A DNA stretch of 64,000 nt from Citrobacter sp. JGM124 (lineage in GTDB: Bacteria; Pseudomonadota; Gammaproteobacteria; Enterobacterales; Enterobacteriaceae). The stretch is taken from assembly GCF_018257795.1 (NCBI RefSeq), contig NZ_JAERJD010000010.1:1-64000 (forward strand), in the 5' to 3' direction. Below the pieces are notes generated by a model. The model had not been told where the DNA came from, did no database searches, and saw nothing but the letters and a program-made list of their open reading frames with translations. Made by a program: the position numbers and the translations under genes. This document shows, piece by piece, positions 15,552-27,659 of this stretch (the first letter of the stretch is position 1; each line of letters begins with the position of its first letter).

Positions 15552-17012
15552 TTATTTATCAGTAGGTGAAACAATAGGATATTCAGCGACATCCTGACCA
15601 AAACGGTTACCGACTACGAATGCCAGTAAACTGAGTAGTAAGGACGGTATTATCGGGTGGAAGCCGAAAAATTGAATATTAAAACTGGCCAGCACAGCAT
15701 ACAGCAGCGCCCCGACGATCATTCCGCTCAACGCCCCTGCTGCATTGGCTCGTTCCCAATACAGGCCCAACACGAGTGGCCATAGGAATACCGCTTCAAG
15801 CCCACCAAAGGCCAGCAGATTAAGCCAAATTATCATTTCAGGAGGACGCCAGGCCGCCAGCAGGAGCAACGCTCCGAGGATTAAGGTGCTGGCGGAAGAA
15901 AGGAGTTTAAGCCGTCTCTCATTGTTTACCTGATCAGGACGAAAATTAAGGTAGAGATCTTTGACTATGGTTGCGGAAGACTGCAGCAACTGGGCGTTGA
16001 TTGTCGACATGATCGCCGCCATCGGTGCGGCGAGGAAGATCCCTGCGGCAACGGGAGGTAACACGGTAATCATCAATGTGGGAATGACCAAATCAGGAAC
16101 ATTAAGGTCAGGAATAATCGCACGCCCCAATGCGCCCGCCAGGTGCATGCCGAACATTAAGATCGCGACGACAATGGTGCCAAGAACGATTCCACTATGC
16201 ATGGCTTTACTGTCTTTGTAAGAGATGCAGCGAACCGCAGTGTGAGGAAGCCCAATCACGCCGAAACAGACCAGAACCCAGAAGGAGGTCATAAACGCCG
16301 GGGACAGAATATCATCAGCGCCCTGGGGAGAGACCAGTTTTGGATCAATATGCTGCAGTGTTTCTACGGCGTTATGCAAACCACCAGCAGCGTGCACAAT
16401 CGCTATCAGTAGCAGGATGGTACCAATCAGCATCACCATCCCTTGCATTGTGTCGTTCAGTACACTGGCGCGGAAACCGCCGAAAGCGGTATAAAGTGCG
16501 ATGCTGACACCAAATATCAGTAATCCTGTTTCATAAGGGATACCTGCGGCTGTTTCCAGCAAGCGCGCCCCGCCAATAAACTGAACCGTCATAGCGCCAA
16601 TGAAAGCGACCAGCAGGCTAAAACTCGCCAGCCAAACGAGCAAACGACTACGATAGCGGGCATACAGCATATCGTTCAATGTGACTGCATTGTAACGGCG
16701 CGCAAGAATAGCAAACTTTTTCCCTAATACACCCAATGACAACCAGACCGCCGGTAGCTGAATCATTGCGAGTAATACCCACCCCAGCCCGTACTTATAA
16801 GCCGCACCAGGGCCACCGATAAATGAACTGGCGCTGATATAAGTCGCAGTCAGCGTCATTGCCAGGACAAATCCGCCCATGGAACGATTGCCGAGAAAGT
16901 ACTCATTCAGGAAGTTCCCTGTACGGTTACGACGCATGGCATACACTGATATCCCAAACACCAGGAACAAATAGATGATTAAAGGCCAAATCACGTCATG
17001 ATGCATGATCAT
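15552..17012 (-). CDS. panF: Sodium/pantothenate symporter
   Basis: The 486-residue membrane protein is of the sodium:solute symporter (SSS) family with about 13 membrane segments. Family features include [19 protein letters not shown] near the start, [17 protein letters not shown], and GLPHTAVRC. PanF takes up pantothenate, the coenzyme A precursor, with Na+. The gene overlaps the end of yhdT by 17 bases and is followed by prmA, the standard arrangement. Confidence 0.97.
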   Translation of the reverse strand: MIMHHDVIWPLIIYLFLVFGISVYAMRRNRTGNFLNEYFLGNRSMGGFVLAMTLTATYISASSFIGGPGAAYKYGLGWVLLAMIQLPAVWLSLGVLGKKFAILARRYNAVTLNDMLYARYRSRLLVWLASFSLLVAFIGAMTVQFIGGARLLETAAGIPYETGLLIFGVSIALYTAFGGFRASVLNDTMQGMVMLIGTILLLIAIVHAAGGLHNAVETLQHIDPKLVSPQGADDILSPAFMTSFWVLVCFGVIGLPHTAVRCISYKDSKAMHSGIVLGTIVVAILMFGMHLAGALGRAIIPDLNVPDLVIPTLMITVLPPVAAGIFLAAPMAAIMSTINAQLLQSSATIVKDLYLNFRPDQVNNERRLKLLSSASTLILGALLLLAAWRPPEMIIWLNLLAFGGLEAVFLWPLVLGLYWERANAAGALSGMIVGALLYAVLASFNIQFFGFHPIIPSLLLSLLAFVVGNRFGQDVAEYPIVSPTDK

Positions 17013-17238
17013 CCTCCAGAGGCATATTGCGATAGATGACTCTGACCATTAACCAGCACAGTAAAATGAACAGGAGTGGGATAAGCAGACATGCCATTTC
17101 AAACCAATGGGGTAGGCCAGTCGGGCCCTGTGTATTATCGGGTATATAGGCAGCCAGCAGCCAGGCAGCCAAGTACAACAATGTTAGCCATAGCGCCCAG
17201 CGCGCTTCTTTACTGGCCTGAACAAATCGCTTGTCCAT
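16996..17238 (-). CDS. yhdT: YhdT family inner-membrane protein
   Basis: This 80-residue protein has two membrane segments (about 15-33 and 50-70) and equals E. coli YhdT in length, starting MDKRFVQASKEARWALWLTL and ending LEDDHAS. The start at 17238 is chosen from that similarity and a GAGG site 8 bases upstream; a longer frame from 17319 has no support. Function is unknown, but tight linkage to panF suggests a link to pantothenate transport. Confidence 0.93.
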   Translation of the reverse strand: MDKRFVQASKEARWALWLTLLYLAAWLLAAYIPDNTQGPTGLPHWFEMACLLIPLLFILLCWLMVRVIYRNMPLEDDHAS

Positions 17239-17301
17239 GATAGCCTCGTGGGTTGAGCACAGAGCGACACTTATGTACCGCTTTAGATGGATCATTAGAA
17301 A

Positions 17302-17331
17302 GGAAAGGGCCGGAAGCATCCGGCCCTTTTG
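17302..17331. terminator. Terminator after accBC
   Basis: A perfect stem AAAGGGCCGGA (17304-17314) with TCCGGCCCTTT (17319-17329) and a 4-base loop is followed by T-rich sequence in both directions. It separates the accBC operon from yhdT-panF-prmA. Confidence 0.85.
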
Positions 17332-17357
17332 TCACACCATTCATGTTCTATGTAAAC

Positions 17358-18704
17358 TTAGTCCTGGAGACCCAGTTTCTTTTCCAAATAGTGGATATTA
17401 GCCCCACCTTTCTGGAAGTGTTCATCGTTCATGATCTTGGTCTGTAGTTCAATGTTGGTTTTTATACCATCGATAATCAGTTCAGCCAGGGCATTTTTCA
17501 TGCGTGAGATAGCGATTTCGCGTGTCTCTCCGTAGCAAATCAGTTTACCAATCATTGAGTCATAGTAAGGAGGAACGGTGTAGCCAGCATAGATATGTGA
17601 CTCCCAACGAACCCCAAAGCCACCAGGAGAATGGAAACGCGTGATTTTCCCGGGGCTTGGCAGGAAGGTATTAGGATCTTCTGCGTTGATACGGCACTCA
17701 ATTGCGTGGCCCTTAACATGCACATCTTTTTGCTTAATGGACAGTTTCTTGCCAGAAGCAATCAGCAGCTGTTCTTTAATCAGGTCTACGCCAGTGATCA
17801 TTTCGGTCACCGGGTGCTCTACTTGAATACGGGTGTTCATTTCAATGAAATAGAACTCGCCGTTTTCAAACAGGAACTCAAAAGTACCTGCGCCACGGTA
17901 GTTAATATCTACGCAGGCTTTGGCACAACGCTCACCGATAGCACGACGCAATTCTGGCGTGATGCCTGGTGCTGGAGCTTCTTCAACCACTTTCTGGTGA
18001 CGACGCTGCATTGAACAGTCACGTTCAGCCAGGTAAATCGCATTACCCTGACCATCAGCCAGAACCTGGATTTCGATATGACGCGGGTTCTCAAGATACT
18101 TTTCCATATAGACCATATCGTTGTTGAAAGCTGCTTTTGCTTCCGCACGGGTCATATTAATGGATTGTTCCAGTTCACTGTCGCTGCGTACTACACGCAT
18201 ACCACGACCACCGCCGCCGCCAGAGGCTTTGATAATGACCGGGTAGCCTATGCGTTTTGCATGGGCACGGTTCTTGTCCATATCGTCGCCCAGTGGGCCA
18301 TCAGAACCTGGTACACAGGGAACACCGGCTTTTTTCATGGCTTCGATAGCTGAAACTTTATCGCCCATCAGGCGGATAGTTTCAGCACGAGGGCCTATGA
18401 AGATAAAGCCTGAACGTTCAACTTGTTCAGCGAAGTTGGCGTTCTCGGATAAAAAACCATAACCCGGGTGAATGGCCACTGCGCCAGTAATTTCTGCTGC
18501 AGAGATGATAGCCGGGATATTTAAATAGCTTTTTACCGAAGGAGCCGGGCCGATACAGACCGTCTCATCTGCCAGTAATACGTGTTTCAAGTCGCGATCC
18601 GCAGTTGAGTGGACAGCAACAGTCTTGATGCCCAGCTCTTTACAGGCACGCAGAATACGCAGTGCAATCTCACCACGGTTGGCAATGACAATTTTTTCCA
18701 GCAT
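17358..18704 (-). CDS. accC: Biotin carboxylase subunit of acetyl-CoA carboxylase
   Basis: The 448-residue protein starts [20 protein letters not shown]. It has the biotin-carboxylase N domain, an ATP-grasp domain with [14 protein letters not shown], and the catalytic [14 protein letters not shown] motif. It carboxylates the biotin of AccB with ATP and bicarbonate, the first step of fatty acid synthesis. The start at 18704 (10 bases after accB) fits E. coli AccC; an in-frame start at 18728 would overlap accB. Confidence 0.98.
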   Translation of the reverse strand: MLEKIVIANRGEIALRILRACKELGIKTVAVHSTADRDLKHVLLADETVCIGPAPSVKSYLNIPAIISAAEITGAVAIHPGYGFLSENANFAEQVERSGFIFIGPRAETIRLMGDKVSAIEAMKKAGVPCVPGSDGPLGDDMDKNRAHAKRIGYPVIIKASGGGGGRGMRVVRSDSELEQSINMTRAEAKAAFNNDMVYMEKYLENPRHIEIQVLADGQGNAIYLAERDCSMQRRHQKVVEEAPAPGITPELRRAIGERCAKACVDINYRGAGTFEFLFENGEFYFIEMNTRIQVEHPVTEMITGVDLIKEQLLIASGKKLSIKQKDVHVKGHAIECRINAEDPNTFLPSPGKITRFHSPGGFGVRWESHIYAGYTVPPYYDSMIGKLICYGETREIAISRMKNALAELIIDGIKTNIELQTKIMNDEHFQKGGANIHYLEKKLGLQD

Positions 18705-18714
18705 GTTCGCCTCG

Positions 18715-19191
18715 TTATTCGATAACAACTAACGGCTCGTCAAACTCTACCGGCTGACCATTTTCAGCCAGAATGGCTTTCACCACTCCTGCCTTGTCCG
18801 CTTCGATCTGGTTCATCATTTTCATTGCTTCAACGATGAACAGAGTATCGCCCACATTCACTTGCTGGCCAACCTCAATGAAAGGTTTTGCCTCCGGTGT
18901 TGGGGTGCGATAGAAAGTTCCTACCATTGGAGAACGTACAATATGACCACTCATTTCCGCAGCAGCGGGTGCTTCTTTAGCTACGGGCGCTGCTGTCGGT
19001 GCGATAGCCTGAGACAGACCTGGTTGTGGTGCGTACATTGGTGCCGCATAAGCTTGTTGCATCACTGGGTTTCCAGCGTTAACTGGCGCACGACTGATGC
19101 GCACAGACTCTTCACCTTCAGAAATTTCCAGTTCAGAGATGCCAGACTCTTCAACCAGTTCAATCAGTTTTTTAATCTTACGAATATCCAT
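18715..19191 (-). CDS. accB: Biotin carboxyl carrier protein of acetyl-CoA carboxylase
   Basis: The 158-residue protein has an N-terminal helical segment ([20 protein letters not shown]), an Ala/Pro-rich linker (about 35-80) and a C-terminal biotinyl domain with EAMKMMNQ, where Lys124 is the biotin site. It also keeps the small thumb segment typical of acetyl-CoA carboxylase carriers (TPTPEAKPF). It forms an operon with accC. In E. coli AccB represses its own operon. Confidence 0.98.
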   Translation of the reverse strand: MDIRKIKKLIELVEESGISELEISEGEESVRISRAPVNAGNPVMQQAYAAPMYAPQPGLSQAIAPTAAPVAKEAPAAAEMSGHIVRSPMVGTFYRTPTPEAKPFIEVGQQVNVGDTLFIVEAMKMMNQIEADKAGVVKAILAENGQPVEFDEPLVVIE

Positions 19192-19212
19192 GAGTGAGTT
19201 CCGTACTCTTGT

Positions 19213-19665
19213 TTAGATAGATTTTGACAAGCGTTTTACCGCTGTCTGAAGTGCATATGAATAGCCATCGGCGCCTAATCCACAGATTACCCCAACGGCT
19301 TTATCAGATAGGTATGAATGGTGGCGAAAAGGTTCACGTGCATGAACATTGCTGAGGTGAATCTCGATAAACGGGATGTCGACAGCCAACAAAGCATCAC
19401 GCAACGCGACGCTGGTATGTGTAAAAGCGGCCGGATTAATCAGGATGAAGTCCACAGTACCTTTAGCCTGATGAATTCGGTCAATTAACACATGTTCAGC
19501 ATTTGACTGCAGGTGGTCAAATCCAACCTCTAAAGCATTGGCCTCTGTCTCAAGTGTATTAACAATTTCTGATAACGTCCGACTGCCATACGTATCTGGC
19601 TCCCGGGTTCCTAACATATTTAGATTAGGACCATTCAATAGTAAAATGTTAAATTTACACGACAT
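19213..19665 (-). CDS. aroQ: Type II 3-dehydroquinate dehydratase
   Basis: The 150-residue protein is a type II dehydroquinase: [18 protein letters not shown] with the catalytic tyrosine in the following flexible loop (DTYGS), the [17 protein letters not shown] substrate segment, and [20 protein letters not shown] with the catalytic histidine. It makes 3-dehydroshikimate in the shikimate pathway and forms dodecamers. ATG 19665 is preferred because of a GGAGATGG site; the frame stays open to 19731. The type I enzyme AroD of E. coli is unrelated, so the gene here is informative for taxonomy. Confidence 0.97.
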   Translation of the reverse strand: MSCKFNILLLNGPNLNMLGTREPDTYGSRTLSEIVNTLETEANALEVGFDHLQSNAEHVLIDRIHQAKGTVDFILINPAAFTHTSVALRDALLAVDIPFIEIHLSNVHAREPFRHHSYLSDKAVGVICGLGADGYSYALQTAVKRLSKSI

Positions 19666-19897
19666 CGTGCCACCATCTCCTGCAATGTTGCCAGTAGCAG
19701 ACAAAATATACTTAAGTTGTCTGATTGTCATCTCTTAAGCCAAAAAATGCGACCCAGAAAAAACAGAAGTCGCATATTATAACTATTTCGTGGCTTTTGG
19801 CAGCTAAATACTGGCCTTATCTGGGAAGATTATCAACCACTACCCTAAAATAGCCGATGGGTTGAATCCTGGCTGGAATGTGGTGAATGTGGTGTAA
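19666..19897. other. aroQ upstream region with a hairpin
   Basis: The inverted repeat ATGCGAC (19747-19753) with GTCGCAT (19769-19775) lies about 85 bases before the aroQ start, in the promoter or leader of the aroQ-accBC cluster. No known regulator site is recognised. Confidence 0.35.
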
Positions 19898-20497
19898 CTA
19901 GTTCGTCTTGCAGCAGAATTTCTTATATCGCAGGGCCAGTAATACGAGTGCCACCAAAGCATACAGCAGAGGTTGGGGAGACAGTATTTTAACCGACCAG
20001 ATAAAGTGAATTGATACCAGAATCAGTATCAAGTAGACGCTATTATGCAGTTTTTGCCAACGGGAACCTAAATATTTCATCGCGGAGCGGGTTGATGTCA
20101 GGGTCAGAGCAAATAACATGACCCAGCTTATCATCCCAAGGGTCAGATAGGGGCGAGTGACTAACTCTTGCCCCAGCAGACTGAGGTTACTTATTCCCAG
20201 TTCCAGTACCGAATAGCTGAGTAAGTGTAACGTAGCCCAAGTGAAACACCAAACACCGAGCAGGCGTCGGGTACGGATGAGTAATGGTTGCCTGATATAG
20301 CGAGCAAGGGGGGCAACAACTAAGGTTATCAGTAGCAATTTTAGCGCCATCAGGCCGGTAAAATGCTGAATATCTTTCACTGGATCGGCGCTGAGTTTCC
20401 CCTGGATAATGGCAAAAATTAACCATACCAGTGGTAAAAAAGCGGCCAAGTGTAGCAACGCTTTTAGCCATAAGATCCGGTGAGAGGTTAGACGCAT
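19898..20497 (-). CDS. msrQ: Heme-binding membrane subunit of the methionine sulfoxide reductase MsrPQ
   Basis: The 199-residue protein has six hydrophobic segments of the ferric-reductase-like transmembrane type, with heme-ligand histidines in [18 protein letters not shown] and SIHFIWSVK. MsrQ passes electrons from the quinone pool to periplasmic MsrP. The start codon directly follows the msrP stop, so the two are co-transcribed and coupled. Confidence 0.96.
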   Translation of the reverse strand: MRLTSHRILWLKALLHLAAFLPLVWLIFAIIQGKLSADPVKDIQHFTGLMALKLLLITLVVAPLARYIRQPLLIRTRRLLGVWCFTWATLHLLSYSVLELGISNLSLLGQELVTRPYLTLGMISWVMLFALTLTSTRSAMKYLGSRWQKLHNSVYLILILVSIHFIWSVKILSPQPLLYALVALVLLALRYKKFCCKTN

Positions 20498-21502
20498 TCA
20501 GAAGTTCTCCTTAAGATTCATACCTCGATAGAGAGAGGCAACCTGACTCGCATAGCCATTAAACAGCAATGTTGGCTGACGTTTCACATCAAGTATGCCA
20601 CCGGAGCCAATAACTCTTTCTGAGGCTTGGGACCAGCGAGGGTGATCAACGTGTGGGTTCACGTTGGCATAGAAACCATATTCGTTGGGGGCAGCCATGT
20701 TCCAGGTTGTTGGCGGAAGTTCAGAAACGAGTCGAATACTCACGATCGATTTAATCCCTTTAAAGCCATATTTCCACGGTACGATCAGCCGTACTGGTGC
20801 CCCATTCTGCGGTGGGAGAGCTTTGCCATAAACACCGACTGTTATTAGTGTCAGGGGATGCATGGCTTCATCCAGACGTAATCCTTCCACATAGGGGTAT
20901 GTCAGCCCACCACCGATAAAGCGATCTTTTTGCCCTGGCATTTGTTCCGGATCATACAGCGTTTCAAAAGCGACATACTTAGCGTTGCTGGTGGGTTCGA
21001 CCAATGAGAGTAATTTGCTCAGAGGAAAACCGATCCATGGCACAACCATCGACCAGGCTTCAACACAACGCATACGATAGATACGCTCTTCCAGTGGAAA
21101 ACGTTGGTGCAGTGCGTCGAGATCCAGCGTGAGGGGTTTAGCCACTTCTCCACTGATAGTCAGTTGCCAAGGATCGGTCTGAAGTTCCCCTGCATTGGCC
21201 GCAGGATCTGCTTTATCCAGACCAAATTCATAGAAGTTATTGTATCCCGTGACTTTATCTTCGGGCGTCAGACTTATAGTGGACTGCCATTGCTGTGGCT
21301 GGCTAAAAGTCAGAGGTTTTCCTGAGGGGGCGGGTGGTCTGTCGTTACCTTTAAACCAGGACAGAATATTTGCCCGAGCTGGTTGAGGCAGGGCTAAGGC
21401 TGCAGCACTAATACCCAGTGCTTTTAGTACCTGACGGCGCTTCATGATAAACACAGATTCAGCTGTAACATCAGCCTCAGTAAGATGGGGGACCTTTTTC
21501 AT
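20498..21502 (-). CDS. msrP: Periplasmic methionine sulfoxide reductase, molybdopterin catalytic subunit
   Basis: The 334-residue protein equals E. coli MsrP in length. It has a twin-arginine signal ([11 protein letters not shown], about residues 20-30, with signal end near PARA) and the molybdopterin oxidoreductase domain with the Mo-ligating cysteine in [15 protein letters not shown]. It repairs oxidised methionine in periplasmic proteins. The E. coli pair is induced by hypochlorous acid through HprSR; no HprR site was identified here. Confidence 0.97.
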   Translation of the reverse strand: MKKVPHLTEADVTAESVFIMKRRQVLKALGISAAALALPQPARANILSWFKGNDRPPAPSGKPLTFSQPQQWQSTISLTPEDKVTGYNNFYEFGLDKADPAANAGELQTDPWQLTISGEVAKPLTLDLDALHQRFPLEERIYRMRCVEAWSMVVPWIGFPLSKLLSLVEPTSNAKYVAFETLYDPEQMPGQKDRFIGGGLTYPYVEGLRLDEAMHPLTLITVGVYGKALPPQNGAPVRLIVPWKYGFKGIKSIVSIRLVSELPPTTWNMAAPNEYGFYANVNPHVDHPRWSQASERVIGSGGILDVKRQPTLLFNGYASQVASLYRGMNLKENF

Positions 21503-21577
21503 AGCGCTCTCCTTTATACGAGAGTGACAGCATGAATGAGATGACGCTGATTCGCGAATATGTCACAAAAAATTGAA

Positions 21578-21610
21578 ATTTAGACCCGAGACAGAATTAT
21601 CTCGAGTCTG
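21578..21610. terminator. Hairpin between acuI and msrP
   Basis: AGACCCGAGA and TCTCGAGTCT form a near-perfect stem with an 8-base loop just after the acuI stop on the minus strand. No strong T-run follows, so the role as terminator is tentative. Confidence 0.4.
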
Positions 21611-21620
21611 ACGGAAAGTA

Positions 21621-22595
21621 TTAGTTGATTCTTACCAGTGTCCTGCCATGGCTCTTATTTTCCATAATAGCGCTGGCGTATTCAGGGGCCTGAGCGAGGG
21701 TTATTTCAGTTGCCGCTTGTTGATAGAAGCTCTCTGGTAGTTCCCGGGCAAGTCTGGCCCAGGCGGCAAAACGGCGGGATGCTGGAGTCATCACCGAATC
21801 AATGCCTTGCAGACGGACGTTACGCAGAATAAAGGGCATTACCGTGGTTGGCAGGGAAGCGCCGCTGGCTAAACCACAAGCAGCAACACAACCCCCGTAG
21901 TTCATTTGTGCCAGCACTGTTGCCAGTATCTGACCGCCAACAGTATCAATAGCACCGGCCCAAGTCTGCTTCTCCAGCGCTCGGGATTCGGTAAATGCCT
22001 GTCTGTCCAGAATGCGAGTGGCACCTAATTTTTTCAGATAGTCGTGAGTACTGGTTCTGCCTGAGACAGCAACAACCTGATAGCCTCGTTGGTGTAACAA
22101 CGCGACAGCCGTACTGCCGACACCACCACTAGCACCTGTGACGACGACTTCACCGCTTTGTGGTGTGACGCCCGCTTCTTCTAGTGCCATAACACACAAC
22201 ATAGCAGTAAAACCGGCGGTACCAATGATCATGGCTTTACGTGCATTCAGCCCTTCTGGCATGGGGACTAGCCAGTCTGCATTGACCTGCGCCAGTTCCG
22301 CCAGTCCACCCCAGTGGTTTTCACCGACTCCCCATCCTGTTAGCAATACGGATTGCCCGATGTGATAGCGACCATCTTCACTGCTATGAACTTTACCCGC
22401 AAAGTCGATTCCTGGAATCATTGGGAACTGCCGGATGATTTTCCCTTTTCCTGTGATGGCGAGTGCATCTTTGTAATTTAATCCGGAGTATTCAATTTCG
22501 ACCGTGACAGTATCGGCGGGGAGAGCTGACGTCTCTAATACTTTCACCGCTGCGTGGGTTTGACCTTCATCCTGTTCCAGAACTAATGCTTGCAT
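21621..22595 (-). CDS. acuI: Acrylyl-CoA reductase (AcuI/YhdH)
   Basis: The 324-residue NADPH-dependent medium-chain reductase lacks structural zinc ligands and matches E. coli YhdH. Features are MQALVLEQDEG at the start, IPGIDFAGKV, and the cofactor-binding VTGASGGVGSTAVALLHQRGY. It reduces the toxic acryloyl-CoA to propionyl-CoA. It lies between msrPQ and csrD as in E. coli. Confidence 0.95.
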   Translation of the reverse strand: MQALVLEQDEGQTHAAVKVLETSALPADTVTVEIEYSGLNYKDALAITGKGKIIRQFPMIPGIDFAGKVHSSEDGRYHIGQSVLLTGWGVGENHWGGLAELAQVNADWLVPMPEGLNARKAMIIGTAGFTAMLCVMALEEAGVTPQSGEVVVTGASGGVGSTAVALLHQRGYQVVAVSGRTSTHDYLKKLGATRILDRQAFTESRALEKQTWAGAIDTVGGQILATVLAQMNYGGCVAACGLASGASLPTTVMPFILRNVRLQGIDSVMTPASRRFAAWARLARELPESFYQQAATEITLAQAPEYASAIMENKSHGRTLVRIN

Positions 22596-22788
22596 GACAA
22601 ATCCTCGAGTACTTACGTTTAAATTAACTTAGCAAACTATACTTAACGCCGTTGCATAAAAGCGATTAATCTCAATGAATGTGTCGATTGTTATCGTTAT
22701 ATTTGTAAACTTTTGGCGTTTAGTGTCGTGATGTATCTGAGATTATGAAGGATGATAATGAGATTTATGTTGACTGGCTGGAGTTAAT

Positions 22789-24741
22789 ATGAGGACGAAA
22801 TTAACAGCAAAGCTTTCTGTTTTAATGACTTTATTAACCGGATTAACACTTATTGTTATCCTGGTTGGTTGTTCATTAAGCTTTCTCTATTTTACTCAGC
22901 AAAAAGTGGAGCAGCGCGTTATTACCATCGCATCGATGATTGATATTCACTTGGTTTCATCGTCACCTGAAATGTTAAGGCCCTGGCTGCGTGAGATGAT
23001 GGTTTTGTCTGATATTAAAGGGATTAGCCTGATCAGCGACAATGGTGATGTTTTCAAATATACACTACATGGCAATGCTTTATCTGACCCATCACAAGAT
23101 CATCTGAGTCAGATAACGGTGAGTTTAATCCATCATCCGGGCGCATATGTCACTCTGACTTATCAGAACATTATTGGTAGTTACTACAAATCAATGCTTC
23201 CTATTATTCCTCTTTCCGTGGGCGGTGGACTTGTCATTTTAATTCTACTGTTGTTCCTGCTTCTGTATCGGTTGAAAGCGTTTTTGATGGGGCAAGAATT
23301 ACTTGAGAACCGCGCTCGTAAAATTGTTATCGGTGAGCGTGGCAGCGAAATGAAAGGTTCTGTGCAGGAGCATCCAACGGCCACCGGTAGGGCTCTGGAT
23401 ATATTACTCAGCGATTTACAAATAGCCAATGAACAACGAAATCGCCTGGATACATTAATTCGTGCTTTTGCTGCACAGGATGCAAAAACAGGACTCAGTA
23501 ATCGGCAGTTTTTTGAAAATCAATTATCTACCTTACTGGATGAACATACCCAAGCCGGTGTCTATGGCATGGTGATGATTATTCGTCTACCTGATTTTGA
23601 ACAGTTGCGAGATCTGTGGAGCAGTGAGCTGGTTGAAGACTATCAGTTTACCTTAATTAATCTGCTCTCTACTTTTGTTTTGCGATATCCCGGCGCAATA
23701 CTGGCACGCTACGTTCGTAATGATTTCGCAGTACTCCTCCCATATCGCAGCTTGAAGGAGGCTAATGGGTTTGCCAGTCAGCTACTTAATGGGATTGATG
23801 CCCTGCCATCGACGCGTATGGTAGATAAAGAGAATATGCTGCATATTGGCATCTGTGCCTGGAGGAACGGACAAACTAAAGAGCAGGTGATCGAACAAGC
23901 GGAAATTGCTACCAGGAATGCGGTACTTCAGGGGGGGAACAATTGGTGCGTTTATGACGAAAACTTGCCTGATACTGGGCGTGGAAGCGTGAAGTGGCGT
24001 ACTTTATTGGAGCATACGTTAAAACATGGGGGACTCAGGTTTTATCAGAAGCCGGCGGTAAACTTCCGGGGTGTGGTACTGCATCGTGATATCCAGTGCC
24101 GTATTTTAGATGGTGACCAGGAGATACTTCCTGCGGAGTACATGTTGTTAGTGGAGCAGTTTGGCCTGTCTGAACAATATGACCAGCTTGTGATCTCACG
24201 TTTACTGCCATTGCTGCGTTTATGGCCGGACGAAACATTTGCGATTCCGATTACGGTGACCTCCTTACTCTGTCGAACTTTTCAGCTCTGGTTACAAAAT
24301 ACGTTAATGCAATGTGAAAAATCACTGCGTTCACGGATTATTTTTGAACTTGCAGAGGAAGATGTGTGTCAACACATCAGTTCGTTGTCTTCTGTTGTGA
24401 GACTCATCGTTGCCCTGGATGGGCAGATTGCCGTGATTAATGCCGGGCTTACGGTCGTCAGCACCCCTTATATTAAGGCGCTGGACATTAATTTGGTTAA
24501 ACTGCATCCGGCAGTAGTGAGAAATATCGGTAAGCAGGCTAAGAATCAGTTGTTCCTTCAGAGCTTAGTTGAAGCATGTAATGGAACTCGTGCTCAAGTC
24601 TTTGCCTCTGGCGTGAGATCGCTCAGTGAATGGCGAACGTTGATTGATAATGGTGTAGCCGGTGCGCAGGGTGATTTTATTGCTGCCGCCCAGTTGCTGG
24701 ATAATGACGTGAAAAAATATTCGAAAAGATATTCGGTTTAA
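22789..24741 (+). CDS. csrD: CsrD, regulator of CsrB/CsrC small-RNA decay
   Basis: The 650-residue protein has two N-terminal membrane segments (about 7-40 and 133-160) around a periplasmic part, a HAMP-like region, then degenerate GGDEF and EAL domains. The GGDEF site is YVRNDF and the EAL site is HRDIQCR; in E. coli CsrD these are HRSDF and ELM. So neither synthesis nor hydrolysis of cyclic-di-GMP is expected. CsrD promotes RNase E-dependent decay of CsrB/C and thereby frees CsrA. It stands upstream of mreB, the conserved position. Confidence 0.94.
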   Translation: MRTKLTAKLSVLMTLLTGLTLIVILVGCSLSFLYFTQQKVEQRVITIASMIDIHLVSSSPEMLRPWLREMMVLSDIKGISLISDNGDVFKYTLHGNALSDPSQDHLSQITVSLIHHPGAYVTLTYQNIIGSYYKSMLPIIPLSVGGGLVILILLLFLLLYRLKAFLMGQELLENRARKIVIGERGSEMKGSVQEHPTATGRALDILLSDLQIANEQRNRLDTLIRAFAAQDAKTGLSNRQFFENQLSTLLDEHTQAGVYGMVMIIRLPDFEQLRDLWSSELVEDYQFTLINLLSTFVLRYPGAILARYVRNDFAVLLPYRSLKEANGFASQLLNGIDALPSTRMVDKENMLHIGICAWRNGQTKEQVIEQAEIATRNAVLQGGNNWCVYDENLPDTGRGSVKWRTLLEHTLKHGGLRFYQKPAVNFRGVVLHRDIQCRILDGDQEILPAEYMLLVEQFGLSEQYDQLVISRLLPLLRLWPDETFAIPITVTSLLCRTFQLWLQNTLMQCEKSLRSRIIFELAEEDVCQHISSLSSVVRLIVALDGQIAVINAGLTVVSTPYIKALDINLVKLHPAVVRNIGKQAKNQLFLQSLVEACNGTRAQVFASGVRSLSEWRTLIDNGVAGAQGDFIAAAQLLDNDVKKYSKRYSV

Positions 24742-26090
<1,349 letters not shown>

Positions 26091-26104
26091 CCGTCTCCGG
26101 TACA

Positions 26105-26126
26105 GGGAAGCCAGTGGGCTTCCCTT
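26105..26126 (+). terminator. Hairpin between mreB and mreC (partial terminator/attenuator)
   Basis: A perfect 8-bp stem GGGAAGCC (26105-26112) with GGCTTCCC (26117-26124) is followed by T-rich sequence (TTGCTTGTTGG). It could reduce read-through from the abundant mreB message into mreCD. Confidence 0.6.
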
Positions 26127-26155
26127 GCTTGTTGGTTTGGGAATACGCATAGCCT

Positions 26156-27163
26156 ATGAAGCCCATTTTTAGCCGTGGACCGTCGCTACAGATTCGCCTT
26201 ATTTTGGCAATCTTAGTGGCGATTGGTGTCATCATCGCCGACAGCCGTCTGGGTATGTTCAGTCAAATCAGAGCATACATGGATACTGCGGTTAGCCCTT
26301 TCTATTTTATCTCTAACGGTCCTCGTGAACTGCTCGATAATGTGTCTCAGACCATCACTTCACGTAACCAGCTGGAACGTGAGAATCGGGTTTTGCGTCA
26401 GGAATTGATCCTGAAGAATAGCGAACTGCTGATGTTAGGCCAGTATAAGCAGGAGAACTCTCGCCTGCGTGAGTTGCTCGGTTCCCCCCTGCGGCAGGAC
26501 GAACAAAAAATGGTCACCCAGGTCATCTCGACAGTGAATGATCCTTATAGTGATCAGGTGGTCATTGATAAAGGCAGTGTCAATGGCGTTTACGAAGGAC
26601 AGCCCGTTATCAGTGATAAAGGCGTTGTTGGCCAGGTCGTGGCTGTGGCAAAACTGACGAGTCGCGTTCTATTGATTTGTGATGCAACGCATTCGCTACC
26701 GATCCAAGTTTTGCGTAATGACATTCGTGTCATCGCCTCTGGTAATGGCTGTACTGATGATCTACAGCTTGAGCACCTTCCTGCGAATACTGATATTCGT
26801 GTCGGTGATGTGCTGGTCACTTCTGGCCTGGGGGGACGCTTCCCTGAGGGTTATCCGGTTGGGGTCGTTTCTTCCGTTAAGCTTGATACCCAACGTGCTT
26901 ATACCGTCATTCAGGCTCGTCCAACGGCTGGATTACAGCGTCTGCGTTATCTGTTATTACTGTGGGGAGCCGACAAAGAAGGCCTGACCCCAATGCCGGC
27001 GCCTGAAGTACATCGGGTGGCAAATGAACGTTTAATGCAGATGATGCCACAGGTATTACCCTCTGCTGATGCCATGGGACCACCGGCCCCCGTCGCTTTA
27101 CCCGCACCGACACCCGCCCCTGTGAATGGGGGAAGTCAGCCCCGAACAGCAGGGGAACACTAG
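26156..27163 (+). CDS. mreC: Rod-shape-determining protein MreC
   Basis: The 335-residue protein has a short cytoplasmic start, one membrane segment (about 14-32), a coiled coil (about 65-110, [18 protein letters not shown]) and the periplasmic beta domain. It links MreB to the elongasome and activates PBP2. The proline-rich tail ([12 protein letters not shown]) is shorter than in E. coli MreC (367 residues). Its stop overlaps the mreD start by one base. Confidence 0.97.
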   Translation: MKPIFSRGPSLQIRLILAILVAIGVIIADSRLGMFSQIRAYMDTAVSPFYFISNGPRELLDNVSQTITSRNQLERENRVLRQELILKNSELLMLGQYKQENSRLRELLGSPLRQDEQKMVTQVISTVNDPYSDQVVIDKGSVNGVYEGQPVISDKGVVGQVVAVAKLTSRVLLICDATHSLPIQVLRNDIRVIASGNGCTDDLQLEHLPANTDIRVGDVLVTSGLGGRFPEGYPVGVVSSVKLDTQRAYTVIQARPTAGLQRLRYLLLLWGADKEGLTPMPAPEVHRVANERLMQMMPQVLPSADAMGPPAPVALPAPTPAPVNGGSQPRTAGEH

Positions 27164-27651
27164 TGGGACGTTATCGCAACCAGGGGCGTTGGGTTATTTG
27201 GATCTCTTTTCTCATTGCTTTGCTTTTGGAAGTGATGCCCTGGCCGGATGATTTAAAGTTATACCGGCCTGATTGGGTCTTACTGATATTGCTATACTGG
27301 ATCCTGGCACTGCCGCATCGCGTCAATGTCGGGACGGTGTTTGTGATGGGCGCCGTCATGGATTTAATCAGTGGCTCCACACTGGGAGTGCGTGCGTTAG
27401 CACTAAGTATTATCGCCTATCTGGTCACATTGAAATACCAGCTTTTCCGTAACCTTGCCCTGTGGCAACAAGCATTAGTGGTGATGCTGCTTTCACTGAT
27501 TGCCAATATAATCATATTTTGGTCAGCATTTTTAAATGCCAATGTCGCTTTTCAGCCAGAAGTTTTGTGGAGCAGTGTAGTGAATGGCATCCTGTGGCCG
27601 TGGATTTTCCTTCTGATGCGTAAAGTTCGCCAACAATTCGCTGTGCAATAA
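27163..27651 (+). CDS. mreD: Rod-shape-determining protein MreD
   Basis: The 162-residue inner-membrane protein has five to six membrane segments and equals E. coli MreD in length ([20 protein letters not shown] start, [11 protein letters not shown] end). It begins at a GTG sharing its first base with the mreC stop, preceded by AGGGGA inside mreC, so translation is coupled. It is part of the MreBCD elongation complex. Confidence 0.97.
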   Translation: MGRYRNQGRWVIWISFLIALLLEVMPWPDDLKLYRPDWVLLILLYWILALPHRVNVGTVFVMGAVMDLISGSTLGVRALALSIIAYLVTLKYQLFRNLALWQQALVVMLLSLIANIIIFWSAFLNANVAFQPEVLWSSVVNGILWPWIFLLMRKVRQQFAVQ

Positions 27652-27659
27652 AGGTAATT

